From: Pseudochryseolinea flava
GTDB lineage: Bacteria > Bacteroidota > Bacteroidia > Cytophagales > Cyclobacteriaceae
NCBI RefSeq assembly: GCF_003286915.1
Contig: NZ_QMFY01000013.1
Span: forward strand, 1 to 64,000
Direction of reading: 5' to 3'
Length of the DNA: 64,000 nucleotides
Shown piece after piece: positions 8,568 through 16,461 of the stretch. A model generated the notes under the pieces. It made no database searches. It was given only the letters and a program-made list of their open reading frames with translations, and was not told where the DNA came from. The first letter of the stretch is position 1, and the number at the start of each line of letters is the position of its first letter. A program made the translations under genes and the position numbers.

Positions 8568-8807
8568 TCAAGAATTTTCGTGGATAACAATATCTTCCAG
8601 CACCTCAGCATGGAAGCCACGTTGTTGAATCAAGGCGATGATAGCATCTGCATCGATGGTATGGTGCACACATTGAACGCGCAAAATTCGATCACAATCA
8701 CTGAGGTCGAAATTCGCATGATAATGATCAAATAAGCGATGGAGCTCGGTGATCAGTTTTATAGCATCGTCAGCGTAACGCACATTTGTTTTAAAAACTT
8801 CTACCAT
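8568..8807 (-). CDS. Small conserved-type hypothetical protein, 79 residues
   Basis: A 79-residue protein beginning MVEVFKTNVRYADDAIKLI, with predicted beta-alpha-beta-beta-alpha-beta character (HRLFDHYHANFDLSDCDRIL, then DADAIIALIQQRGFHAEVLED). The layout recalls HMA-like or ferredoxin-like small folds but lacks the CxxC metal motif. It starts 10 bp after the GyrI-like gene on the same strand, so the two are probably co-transcribed. No function can be assigned. Confidence 0.65.
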   Translation of the reverse strand: MVEVFKTNVRYADDAIKLITELHRLFDHYHANFDLSDCDRILRVQCVHHTIDADAIIALIQQRGFHAEVLEDIVIHENS

Positions 8808-8817
8808 AGCCTTTCAA

Positions 8818-9228
8818 TTATTGATCACGTAGTTTTATCATACACAACATTTTGTAATCACTCACATACCACTCTACGCACGGTTTTGTATCGTCGATGC
8901 GTTTGTCTTGCATTAAATCATGGAATACATCTTTAATCGAATCTGTCTTCGAGCGCCAGTTTAGTACCGTGATGGAAAGATAGTCACCGGATTCGATCGT
9001 CCATGGCTCGAGCGCGAATTGATCAATTTCTTCGCTGTGTTGTTGTTGCGCGGCCGCATAATAAATGATGTCTTCGCCTTCCATCCAACTGATACCATAG
9101 TACGCACGCGACATACTATGCGGTAATACATTGGCCAAATGATCAAACGTTTCGCCGATACCTGCCGGGAATGTTTTTACCTGTTTAGCAACTAATTGAA
9201 TTGGTGTTTGAACGGTGATCTTTTCCAT
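8818..9228 (-). CDS. GyrI-like effector-binding domain protein
   Basis: The 136-residue protein resembles the stand-alone GyrI-like/AraC effector-binding (SHI) fold. It starts with ITVQTPIQLVAKQVKTFP, has a YYGISWMEGEDIIYYAAAQ strand pair with conserved acidic residues, and ends VEWYVSDYKMLCMIKLRDQ. The fold binds small, often cationic or hydrophobic ligands, and some members hydrolyse cyclopropanoids. There is no DNA-binding domain. It heads a leftward four-gene group and is divergent from a GlxA-like regulator, which may control it. Confidence 0.7.
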   Translation of the reverse strand: MEKITVQTPIQLVAKQVKTFPAGIGETFDHLANVLPHSMSRAYYGISWMEGEDIIYYAAAQQQHSEEIDQFALEPWTIESGDYLSITVLNWRSKTDSIKDVFHDLMQDKRIDDTKPCVEWYVSDYKMLCMIKLRDQ

Positions 9229-9244
9229 AACATGATCTGAGAAA

Positions 9245-9275
9245 CAAACCTACGGGAATGGAAAATATTCGACAG
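9245..9275 (-). promoter_or_regulatory. Bacteroidota-type promoter for the GyrI-like gene group
   Basis: On the minus strand TAGGTTTG (complement of 9245-9252) matches the TAnnTTTG -7 consensus exactly. A CTG about 20 nt upstream is a partial -33 element. The -7 element lies 17 bp upstream of the start codon. Confidence 0.5.
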
Positions 9276-9300
9276 GGGGTAAATACGCCATTCCGGGGGG

Positions 9301-9331
9301 TTGATCGCGACAAATGAATTGTACAACTTTG
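9301..9331 (+). promoter_or_regulatory. Bacteroidota-type promoter for the GlxA-like regulator
   Basis: TTG (9301-9303) lies 20 bp before CAACTTTG (9324-9331), seven of eight fixed and spacer positions of the -33/-7 pattern. It is back to back with the leftward promoter, so both could share regulation. Confidence 0.5.
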
Positions 9332-9376
9332 GGGTATCAGTTGTATTAGTCACCACCAGTTAAATTAATTCGTTTT

Positions 9377-10354
9377 ATGAAACACATTTCAATACTCGTT
9401 CCAAAAGGTGCTATTCTTGGTAGCATCGAAGGACCTCGTCAAGTCCTCCAGCAGATCAACAATTTTTGTAAGATGCGCGGACAGGAACCGATGTTTAATA
9501 TTCAATTGGTTGGTATTGTCAAAGAGACGCCGCTGAGTGGTGGTTTATTTACAGCGCATTGTGATTTGTTGTTGGATGCTGTAACAGAAACCGATTTGAT
9601 TATCATACCCGCGGTGGACGGTGAGATCAAGCAAGCGCTGGAAATCAATAAGGATTTTATACCGTGGATCGCCAAACAATATAAGCGCGGTGCAGAGGTA
9701 GCAAGTTTGTGTCTAGGTGCTTTTTTACTGGCCTCCACAGGTTTGTTAGATGGTAGAAAGGCCGCAACGCACTGGCTAGCTGCAAATGAGTTTCGGGCGA
9801 TGTTTCCGGATGTAGATTTGCTGGCTGAAAAAGTTATTACCGATGAGCGTGGCATTTACACGAGTGGCGGTGCTTACTCCTATTTAAATCTCGTGTTGTA
9901 CATTATTGAAAAGTATGCTGGCCGTGAGTCGGCGATTATGGCGGCAAAAGTTTTTGCTATTGAAATTGATCGCAACAATCAATCGGCATTCATGATGTTC
10001 AAAGGTCAAAAAGAACACGAAGACGATCAGATTCGTGATGCACAAGAATTTATTGAGAAGAACTATCAAGAAAAAATTACGGTAGACCAACTCGCCAATA
10101 TGTTTGCACTCGGCCGTAGAAATCTCGAACGCCGATTCAAGAAAGCAACATCCAACACAGTGGTCGAATATATTCAGCGTGTGAAGATCGAAGCCGCCAA
10201 GATGAGCTTAGAAACTTCACGTGAAAATGTGAACGAAGTAATGTATAAGGTAGGCTACACCGACACAAAAGCCTTCCGTACCACCTTCAAAAAAATCACA
10301 GGCCTCTCACCACTAGAATACCGAAACAAGTACAACACGATGGCAGCGGCTTAG
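9377..10354 (+). CDS. GlxA-type transcriptional regulator (DJ-1/PfpI + AraC HTH)
   Basis: The protein has 325 residues. Residues about 1-190 form a DJ-1/PfpI-like amidotransferase fold with the nucleophile-elbow motif EVASLCLGAFLLAS and a TTHW-like ATHWLAANEF. Residues about 215-320 are an AraC/XylS double HTH (EKNYQEKITVDQLANMF ... VGYTDTKAFRTTFKKITGLSPLEYR). Such regulators are cytoplasmic activators, and the DJ-1 half is thought to sense small molecules. It is divergent from the GyrI-like gene group with 148 bp between, the natural target. A cluster of repeats follows it. Confidence 0.9.
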   Translation: MKHISILVPKGAILGSIEGPRQVLQQINNFCKMRGQEPMFNIQLVGIVKETPLSGGLFTAHCDLLLDAVTETDLIIIPAVDGEIKQALEINKDFIPWIAKQYKRGAEVASLCLGAFLLASTGLLDGRKAATHWLAANEFRAMFPDVDLLAEKVITDERGIYTSGGAYSYLNLVLYIIEKYAGRESAIMAAKVFAIEIDRNNQSAFMMFKGQKEHEDDQIRDAQEFIEKNYQEKITVDQLANMFALGRRNLERRFKKATSNTVVEYIQRVKIEAAKMSLETSRENVNEVMYKVGYTDTKAFRTTFKKITGLSPLEYRNKYNTMAAA

Positions 10355-10390
10355 TTACGATTGGAAAGTCGAAGACGGCGCTTTTCGCGA

Positions 10391-10605
10391 CGCAGAAAGC
10401 TTAAAGCAGAAGGAGAAAGCTTAAACCTGAAAGGTACTAGTGTCCGGGGAATAAGTGCGATCCGGTTCTTTGGGCCGCTATGAAAATACTTTCTCCGGAC
10501 ACTGATAGCTTAAAGGAGAAAGCGTAGAGCCGAAAGGAGATAGAAACGGTGCTAAAGCTTTCTACTTTAAGCTTTCTGCTTTAAGCTTTAAGCTTAAGTA
10601 GAAAG
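10391..10605. repeat. AGCTTAAAGC-type repeat cluster
   Basis: At least eight variants of (G)AAAGCTTAAA or its complement TTTAAGCTTTCTG lie at 10391-10430 and 10505-10605. The right part (TTTCTACTTTAAGC, TTTCTGCTTTAAGC, then AAGTAGAAAGC) can fold back on itself. No frame is coding. The cluster surrounds a small inverted-repeat-bounded insert at 10439-10503. Confidence 0.6.
10439..10503. mobile_element. 65-bp element with 13-bp imperfect terminal inverted repeats
   Basis: The left end AGTGTCCGGGGAA (10439-10451) is the reverse complement of the right end TTCTCCGGACACT (10491-10503) with one mismatch. The interior is only 39 bp and non-coding. It splits the AAGCTTAAA repeat cluster. This fits a miniature or solo remnant of an insertion sequence. 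No clear target duplication is seen, so an RNA hairpin or operator is an alternative. Confidence 0.4.
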
Positions 10606-10631
10606 CTTATCTTCGCAGCAAACCCTCTTTT

Positions 10632-12268
10632 ATGAAAAGACTTTTATCCGTTACAACATTTGTTGTTCTTTCCCTTCCTGCGCTTGCGCAAATCAAGCAA
10701 AGTGTATACGCCGGACCAGATCAAACAATTCGATCTGGCGATGTGGCCCATCTTGAAGCTGTAGTTATTAATGTTCCTTATGTGATTTGGAATACATCAG
10801 GCACCGGAAAATTTACGCAGCGTTATTCGGCAATCTCAGATTATGTACCGAGTAAAGCTGATATTAAAAATGGTCAGGTGAAATTAACCATTCACAATCG
10901 GCGCAACCCGAACATGCGAAGTACGCTCTTGCTTACGATCGCGCAGTGTAGCAACAAGATCGACGTTGTGCTTAGCGCTGATACAATCTGTGGATTTGAT
11001 TCGGGTGTTACCTACGACGTGTTTGCAAACGCTATCGGAACGCACTACTATACACTATGGACAACAAGCGGTTCGGGATTTTTTTATGATGAGAATGCAT
11101 TAAACACCACCTACGATGCTTCACGGAGCGACACGGGTTCGGGCCGCGTGTGGTTGACCATCACCCTTCACGATTCAACAGGTGTATGTCCATCGATTGC
11201 TGATTCCATGTTGTTGAAATTGAATGACCCAGCACGCATAGATTTACCCGATGAAGATCCTTATGTCTGCGGTGATCAACCTGTATTTATCGATGGAAAC
11301 ATTAGTGGAACGGCGACAACAGTTTATTGGACTACAAATGGCACTGGAACATTCTCAGAAAACCCCGGACGCGAAACGTATTACATACCCTCGCAGCTGG
11401 ATCTGATGGGAGGCTATGCTACCATCATTGGAAGAACGAATGATCCGCACGGCCCTTGTCCAGGACGTAACGATTCATTTACGATTAACTTCTTTGGACC
11501 AGCAGTTGACGTTGGTGATGACATTATTGTATGCGGTAATACCTGGGGAGGAGAAATTACTTTGAATGCTTTGATAGGCAACAATGGGGGAGACATTACT
11601 TGGACAACCAACGGTGCAGGTGGTTTCGACGATCCGAACATTGCAAACGCCACGTACTACTATGATGGCAGTGATGTTAACATGGCATTCATAGAACTTT
11701 ATGCTACCGTCGATAATTATTCTTGTCCGACGTATACCGATACCGTTGTGGTGTGGTTGCAAGCAAGACCAAGACTTGAATTTCCAGAACCAAGCGTGTA
11801 TGCATGTGTAACAGATCCTGTTTACGCGACTGTGTATTTGTACGGCCATGCATCAAGCGGAACTTGGAAAACCACTGGTTCCGGAACTTTTGACGATCCG
11901 ACGTCTACTATCCAAGCGTGGAGGATGGACTCAGTGGCTGCGTCGATTTGATCTTTACTTCCAACGATCCGTCTGGACCGTGTAACGCTACGAGCGGGTC
12001 GATGAGTGCTTGCTTTTATGAATGTACTTGGTCATCAAACCAAGTCGCTGAAGTGCATCCCAATCCAACAACGAGTACACTTCAGTTGACTTCAGCAAAC
12101 CTGTGGGAAGATAAAATTTCGATTACCGATATGTCAGGTAACGGCGTTGCCTTCGATGCCATTGATGCGAAAACGATTGATGTTTCTGCGCTTCACCCTG
12201 GTTTATACACGATCCATATCGTATCGAAAAAATACAAAAGCACGACAACCCGCTTTGTAAAGAAGTAG
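10632..12268 (+). pseudogene. Frameshifted secreted repeat protein with T9SS sorting domain
   Basis: The first frame (10632-11951) encodes a signal peptide (cleaved near ALAQ) and several repeats of about 85-100 residues with the pattern WTTxGxGxFxxP...YxPS and paired Cys, typical of PKD/Ig-like adhesive surface proteins. The frame ends in an unrelated tail after PTSTI. The missing continuation (YYPSVEDGLSGCVDLIF), a further Cys pair and a C-terminal sorting domain (VHPNPTTSTLQLT...) lie in another frame up to 12268. The switch point is near 11901-11906, consistent with one lost base. Joined, the protein would be about 545 residues and complete. It is either a real inactivating mutation, phase variation or a sequencing error. 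Confidence 0.75.
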
Positions 12269-12292
12269 CGTATTTTGTTATGGGTCAGTTGT

Positions 12293-12331
12293 ACTAAATA
12301 TATCCCCGCGATATGTGGGGATATATTTAGT
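12293..12331. terminator. Bidirectional-type terminator, 15-bp perfect stem
   Basis: ACTAAATATATCCCC (12293-12307) pairs perfectly with GGGGATATATTTAGT (12317-12331), followed by TTGAGTTTG. It lies between the frameshifted surface protein and the next sensor kinase. Confidence 0.65.
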
Positions 12332-12423
12332 TTGAGTTTGCATTGGTGACTGACCGGTGAAAGTGTTAGTTGCAAAAAGATCCAAAAAGCGTTAACTTCA
12401 GTTCGAGCCCTTTCCCTCTCCAG

Positions 12424-15420
12424 ATGAGAAGTATCTTCATTTTATTCACATTACTGCACTTCAGCGTTCAGGCTCAGGAATACTATTTTAAACAATATCG
12501 TGTAGAGAAAGGATTGCCTAGTGATATTGTGAAGGCATGCGTGCAAGATTCATTGGGGTATTTTTGGAACGCTACAGACGAAGGATTGGTAAAGTACGAC
12601 GGCGTGAAGTTTACCAGCTATCGTGAAGCAACACATAGCAACTTTGTCAAAGGTTTTTTTACAACACGCAGTGGAAAATTATTTGCCTTTGGCGACCTCG
12701 ATTTAATTGAAATTAAAAATTACGGTGATACGGTCCTTTTCAAAAAGATCTGCCCTGTCTCGCGGGTTGCAAGTGATTCAGCACTATCGTATCCTAAATT
12801 ACTGTATGAAGATCTCCAGGGAAATATTTGGGTGAGTGAGTCGCAGGCGGTAGTACGACTTCATCAGAAATCTTTGAAGCGTTACGAGTTTACGCTAGAA
12901 CATCGATCACCTCAATTCTTAAGATCATTCTCTTTCTTCGAAGATCGAAAACATCGCTTGCATGCGGTGTCATTTCAAGGTACTGTATTTCGCTACAATC
13001 ATGCCGCTGATAAATTCGAACCCATAACTCTAAAGTTACCAGAAGGTGTTGAGTATGTTTCGGTAAGGGATACAATGCTATTGATTGGTGCCAGTAACGG
13101 TGTATTTACCGCAGGCTTAAATGCTGACGGTGATTTTACAAACCCGCAGCAGTACTACGCGGTTCCACAAGTGTCTTTTATGGCGTGGTTGTCTCCTAAC
13201 AAGTTGTTGATCGCCACACGTGGTAATCGGCATTTCATTACCGATTTGTCGCGAGGCGAGGTTAAACAACTGCCACATATCATCAATAATATCAATCATG
13301 TGTACATCAGTCGTGAAAATGATATTTGGGCCTCCAGTAACGAAGGGTTGATCATGATGCGAGAAGATTTATTTCAACAAGCTGATGATGGTGTAGCAGA
13401 TTTTATTGAATCCATCACAGAAGATCCTGATGCTGGTATTATTTATTATGCAACCAGTACTACACTATACGCCTTTCATCGTGCCACACGAAAAAATGAA
13501 GTTGTGTTACATTTACCTACGGGATACTTTCAGTCGCTCTTGTTTACGAAAGACGGCCTTTGGGTAGCCAATGCGTTTCGCGTTTTTCTTTTTTCTCAAG
13601 GCCGAATACAGCATGAATTTGATTTCAGCAAGAATGGAAGATTTGTGACGTCGCTAAACAAAGACAACGCCGGGAATATTTGGCTTGCCATTCCTGGGAG
13701 TCCGCGAGCATGCATGATCGACGCGAAAAGACAACTAAAATATTTCGATGTCCCCTTGGGAAATGAAGGCGTGATCAACGCTATCTGCTCGGGGCGAGAA
13801 GGTGTCTACATTGTTTCGGCGGGGAAGTCAAGCTACTTGTTTTTTAAATCTTATCAGGATAGTACATTTAAAAATGTCAGCATCCCCATAACTTTTTCAA
13901 CGCAAAGCGATTTTAATGTCGCAGATGCTGTGGTAGCACAAGACAAGTTATGGTTAGCGACATCGGAAGGTTTACTTTCATTCGATCATCAAAAAATAGA
14001 ACGCATCGATCTAGGTTCACGATTTTCAACCTTGCCGGTGAAGGCAGTAGGCCTGCATCCAGAAAAAAAACTGTTGGCTGCAAATGCCTATGGCATGCTG
14101 CTGTACGATACGAAGACAGGCGGAAATGACTTATTCAACGAAAGTTCAGGCCTTCTTTCAAACACCATTACACATCATGGTTTTTTTGTGAGCAAAGATC
14201 AGACTGTATGGGTCGGCACAGCGAAAGGAATTGTGTTCAGCGAGCATCCTTTAAACAAACTCACCAAAACGCCACGACCTCAATTCATTTTAACATTATC
14301 GAATGGAAAGAAAGTATCAATTGATCATCAAGATATTCCGCATGGCAGCTTCTTGTCGTTTGAGGTATCGTCAATTACTTTCCCCGAGAATGAAGTCACG
14401 TTTCAATATCGACTCCTGCCCAATGAAACGTGGATGACAACGCACGATCCGGAGTTAAAATTCTCGGATCTTGACGCCGGCAATTATTCACTTGAAGTAC
14501 GTGCGAAGAAAAACGGTCCGTATTCGTGGAGCGATTCCTCGCACCTCAGTTTTACAATCACCAAACCGTTTTGGCAGCGGGTTTGGTTTTATATGCTTTG
14601 TTTTGCAGCGCTGTTTACCGTAATGACGCTTGTGATCGTTGGTATTAAAGCCCGTGAAAAGGCACGCAGACTAGAACTACAACGATTGATTGACGAACGA
14701 ACCAATGAGCTTCGCGTGAGCAATGAGGAACTGATCAATCTCAACTTGGAAAAGAATAACTTGATCGGTATTGTAGCACATGATTTAAAAAGCCCACTGA
14801 GTCAAATACTAAGCTTGCTCTCGCTAATTAAGCTCACCGGGAAAATTGACGCTGATTCGCAAAAGTATCTTGGATTTATGGAGACGAGTACTTCGCGATT
14901 GATGGATATGATCGGGAAAATTTTGGACGTCGACGGAATTGAATCGAAACAGTTGAACTTAAAAATGGAGCGTGTTAGCCTTGATCAGGTATTCAATGCC
15001 GTAACAGATAGATTCATCGATGAAGCTATTAAGAAAAAAATTAACATTGCGAGAAATATCGACAAGTCTGCTATTGCGAAAGTGGATAAAAACTATGTCG
15101 AACAGGTCCTGGAAAATCTAGTGTCGAATGCCATTAAGTTTTCACCTTTGGACAAAAACGTGTTTGTGAACCTGCACGTCGAAGCGGATAGAGTTATTTG
15201 TGAAATCAAAGATGAAGGTCCTGGACTGACCGAAGACGATAAGAAAAAATTATTCAGCAAATATCAAAAGTTAAGTGCACGTCCCACGGGAAATGAGTCT
15301 TCTACCGGACTAGGCTTGTCGATCGTAAAGAAATTTGTAGGCGCCATGGACGGAGAGATTTGGTGTGAGAGCGAGGAAGGCAAAGGAGCAAGCTTCTATG
15401 TATCGTTCACGAAAGGTTAG
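12424..15420 (+). CDS. Two-component sensor kinase with beta-propeller sensor (Reg_prop/Y_Y_Y)
   Basis: The ATG at 12424 starts a signal peptide (MRSIFILFTLLHF...QAQE) and gives 998 residues. The periplasmic part consists of beta-propeller repeats (KGLPSDIVKACVQDSLGYFWNATDEGL at the start, NIWLAIPGS later) followed by a Y_Y_Y domain (about 640-725) and a transmembrane helix (about 728-750). A coiled linker leads to HisKA (phospho-acceptor His in GIVAHDLKSPLSQ) and HATPase_c (N box NLVSNAIKFS, DEGPGL, GLGLSIVKKF). Unlike hybrid HTCS regulators it has no receiver or AraC domain, so a separate response regulator is needed. None is adjacent. It ends overlapping the convergent next gene by 3-4 bp. 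Confidence 0.88.
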   Translation: MRSIFILFTLLHFSVQAQEYYFKQYRVEKGLPSDIVKACVQDSLGYFWNATDEGLVKYDGVKFTSYREATHSNFVKGFFTTRSGKLFAFGDLDLIEIKNYGDTVLFKKICPVSRVASDSALSYPKLLYEDLQGNIWVSESQAVVRLHQKSLKRYEFTLEHRSPQFLRSFSFFEDRKHRLHAVSFQGTVFRYNHAADKFEPITLKLPEGVEYVSVRDTMLLIGASNGVFTAGLNADGDFTNPQQYYAVPQVSFMAWLSPNKLLIATRGNRHFITDLSRGEVKQLPHIINNINHVYISRENDIWASSNEGLIMMREDLFQQADDGVADFIESITEDPDAGIIYYATSTTLYAFHRATRKNEVVLHLPTGYFQSLLFTKDGLWVANAFRVFLFSQGRIQHEFDFSKNGRFVTSLNKDNAGNIWLAIPGSPRACMIDAKRQLKYFDVPLGNEGVINAICSGREGVYIVSAGKSSYLFFKSYQDSTFKNVSIPITFSTQSDFNVADAVVAQDKLWLATSEGLLSFDHQKIERIDLGSRFSTLPVKAVGLHPEKKLLAANAYGMLLYDTKTGGNDLFNESSGLLSNTITHHGFFVSKDQTVWVGTAKGIVFSEHPLNKLTKTPRPQFILTLSNGKKVSIDHQDIPHGSFLSFEVSSITFPENEVTFQYRLLPNETWMTTHDPELKFSDLDAGNYSLEVRAKKNGPYSWSDSSHLSFTITKPFWQRVWFYMLCFAALFTVMTLVIVGIKAREKARRLELQRLIDERTNELRVSNEELINLNLEKNNLIGIVAHDLKSPLSQILSLLSLIKLTGKIDADSQKYLGFMETSTSRLMDMIGKILDVDGIESKQLNLKMERVSLDQVFNAVTDRFIDEAIKKKINIARNIDKSAIAKVDKNYVEQVLENLVSNAIKFSPLDKNVFVNLHVEADRVICEIKDEGPGLTEDDKKKLFSKYQKLSARPTGNESSTGLGLSIVKKFVGAMDGEIWCESEEGKGASFYVSFTKG

Positions 15421-16391
15421 ATCATCTTGTGGAACCTCATCCAGCGTTTTAATCGCACGTTGATCATTCTTTTCAGATGTTCTTCGTTAAAGAATATAGT
15501 CGAGAAACGATCACTTTGTACGCCCATATAATAGAAACACGTTGCTGCACCAAGTAGCGGAATAATACGTCTTTCTTCATCCGTCAATGTCGTCACCGTT
15601 TCGTATCCTTTTAAAAATGCCTCCGTCTGATTGTTGAAGTCATCTTCATTTTGTGCTAACCCTTGCATTAACGCGAAGTAGAAGGCAATGTCGATTATTT
15701 GAAACCCATTGCCACAGAAATCGAAATCAAACACCGTTATCTGGTTATCACTGTCGATGTGAAGATTGTCGGGCCAGAAATCCAAATGAACTCCACCTTT
15801 TCGAACGTTGTCCGTTTTGATCTTCTTAAACTCGCTGAGCAACGTTTCTTTAGTTTTGATCATGAATGCTTCGTCGTCAGCACTTGTTTTTAAGTACGGT
15901 TGAATTTTTTCAAATGCATACACCAGCATTGTAACGCCATCGTATTCGGGCCGGTGCATTGTCATGTCGAGTGTTGCCTGGTGTAACTTTGCCAGATGTA
16001 CACCAAGTGATTGTTGCAGGTCGTTGGATAGGTTGAATTTTTTTTCACCCGCTGCATGAGAGAACAGCACGCCAAATCGATCTCCTTCGGGTGCAAATAT
16101 TTTTTGGATGTAGTCGCCAGAAGTATCCATAATTGGGTAAGAAACCCCAACGTTAGCTTGGTGAACCGCCATGATCATTCGGATCTCCTCTCTGATTTCG
16201 AGCTCTGATCGCCAACCCTTGGTATATACGCGAAAGATGAATTGTTTTCCTTCAGCTGAAATGATGTACGTGTCATTAACAAAAGTCTTCAGCAGTGTAC
16301 AAGACACATCCTTTAAAGCGTATTGCGTGCCTACTAAAGCAGCAAGTGCGGAAGATGATAAAACTGACGAGCTGACGGGAAAGTGATTCAT
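15417..16391 (-). CDS. Phosphotransferase (APH/choline kinase fold) family protein
   Basis: The 324-residue cytoplasmic protein has the APH kinase-like fold. An N-terminal lobe includes NDTYIISAEGKQFIFRVY. The Brenner catalytic motif HLDFWPDN and the metal-binding DFDFCGNG follow. Similar proteins phosphorylate homoserine, aminoglycosides, fructosamines or choline. The HLDFWPDN form is common in uncharacterised Bacteroidota members, so no substrate is given. It is convergent with the upstream sensor kinase and 70 bp from the S41 protease gene on the same strand. Confidence 0.8.
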   Translation of the reverse strand: MNHFPVSSSVLSSSALAALVGTQYALKDVSCTLLKTFVNDTYIISAEGKQFIFRVYTKGWRSELEIREEIRMIMAVHQANVGVSYPIMDTSGDYIQKIFAPEGDRFGVLFSHAAGEKKFNLSNDLQQSLGVHLAKLHQATLDMTMHRPEYDGVTMLVYAFEKIQPYLKTSADDEAFMIKTKETLLSEFKKIKTDNVRKGGVHLDFWPDNLHIDSDNQITVFDFDFCGNGFQIIDIAFYFALMQGLAQNEDDFNNQTEAFLKGYETVTTLTDEERRIIPLLGAATCFYYMGVQSDRFSTIFFNEEHLKRMINVRLKRWMRFHKMI

Positions 16392-16461
16392 GTGTGAACG
16401 TTGAGACCGCGAATATAACCATGATCATGCAGGACTCAAATTCTCCCAGTTATATCGCACG

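Noticed and set aside
12370-12423. Upstream TTG start for the beta-propeller sensor kinase
   Set aside because: The extra 18 residues precede a clean signal peptide that begins at the ATG at 12424.
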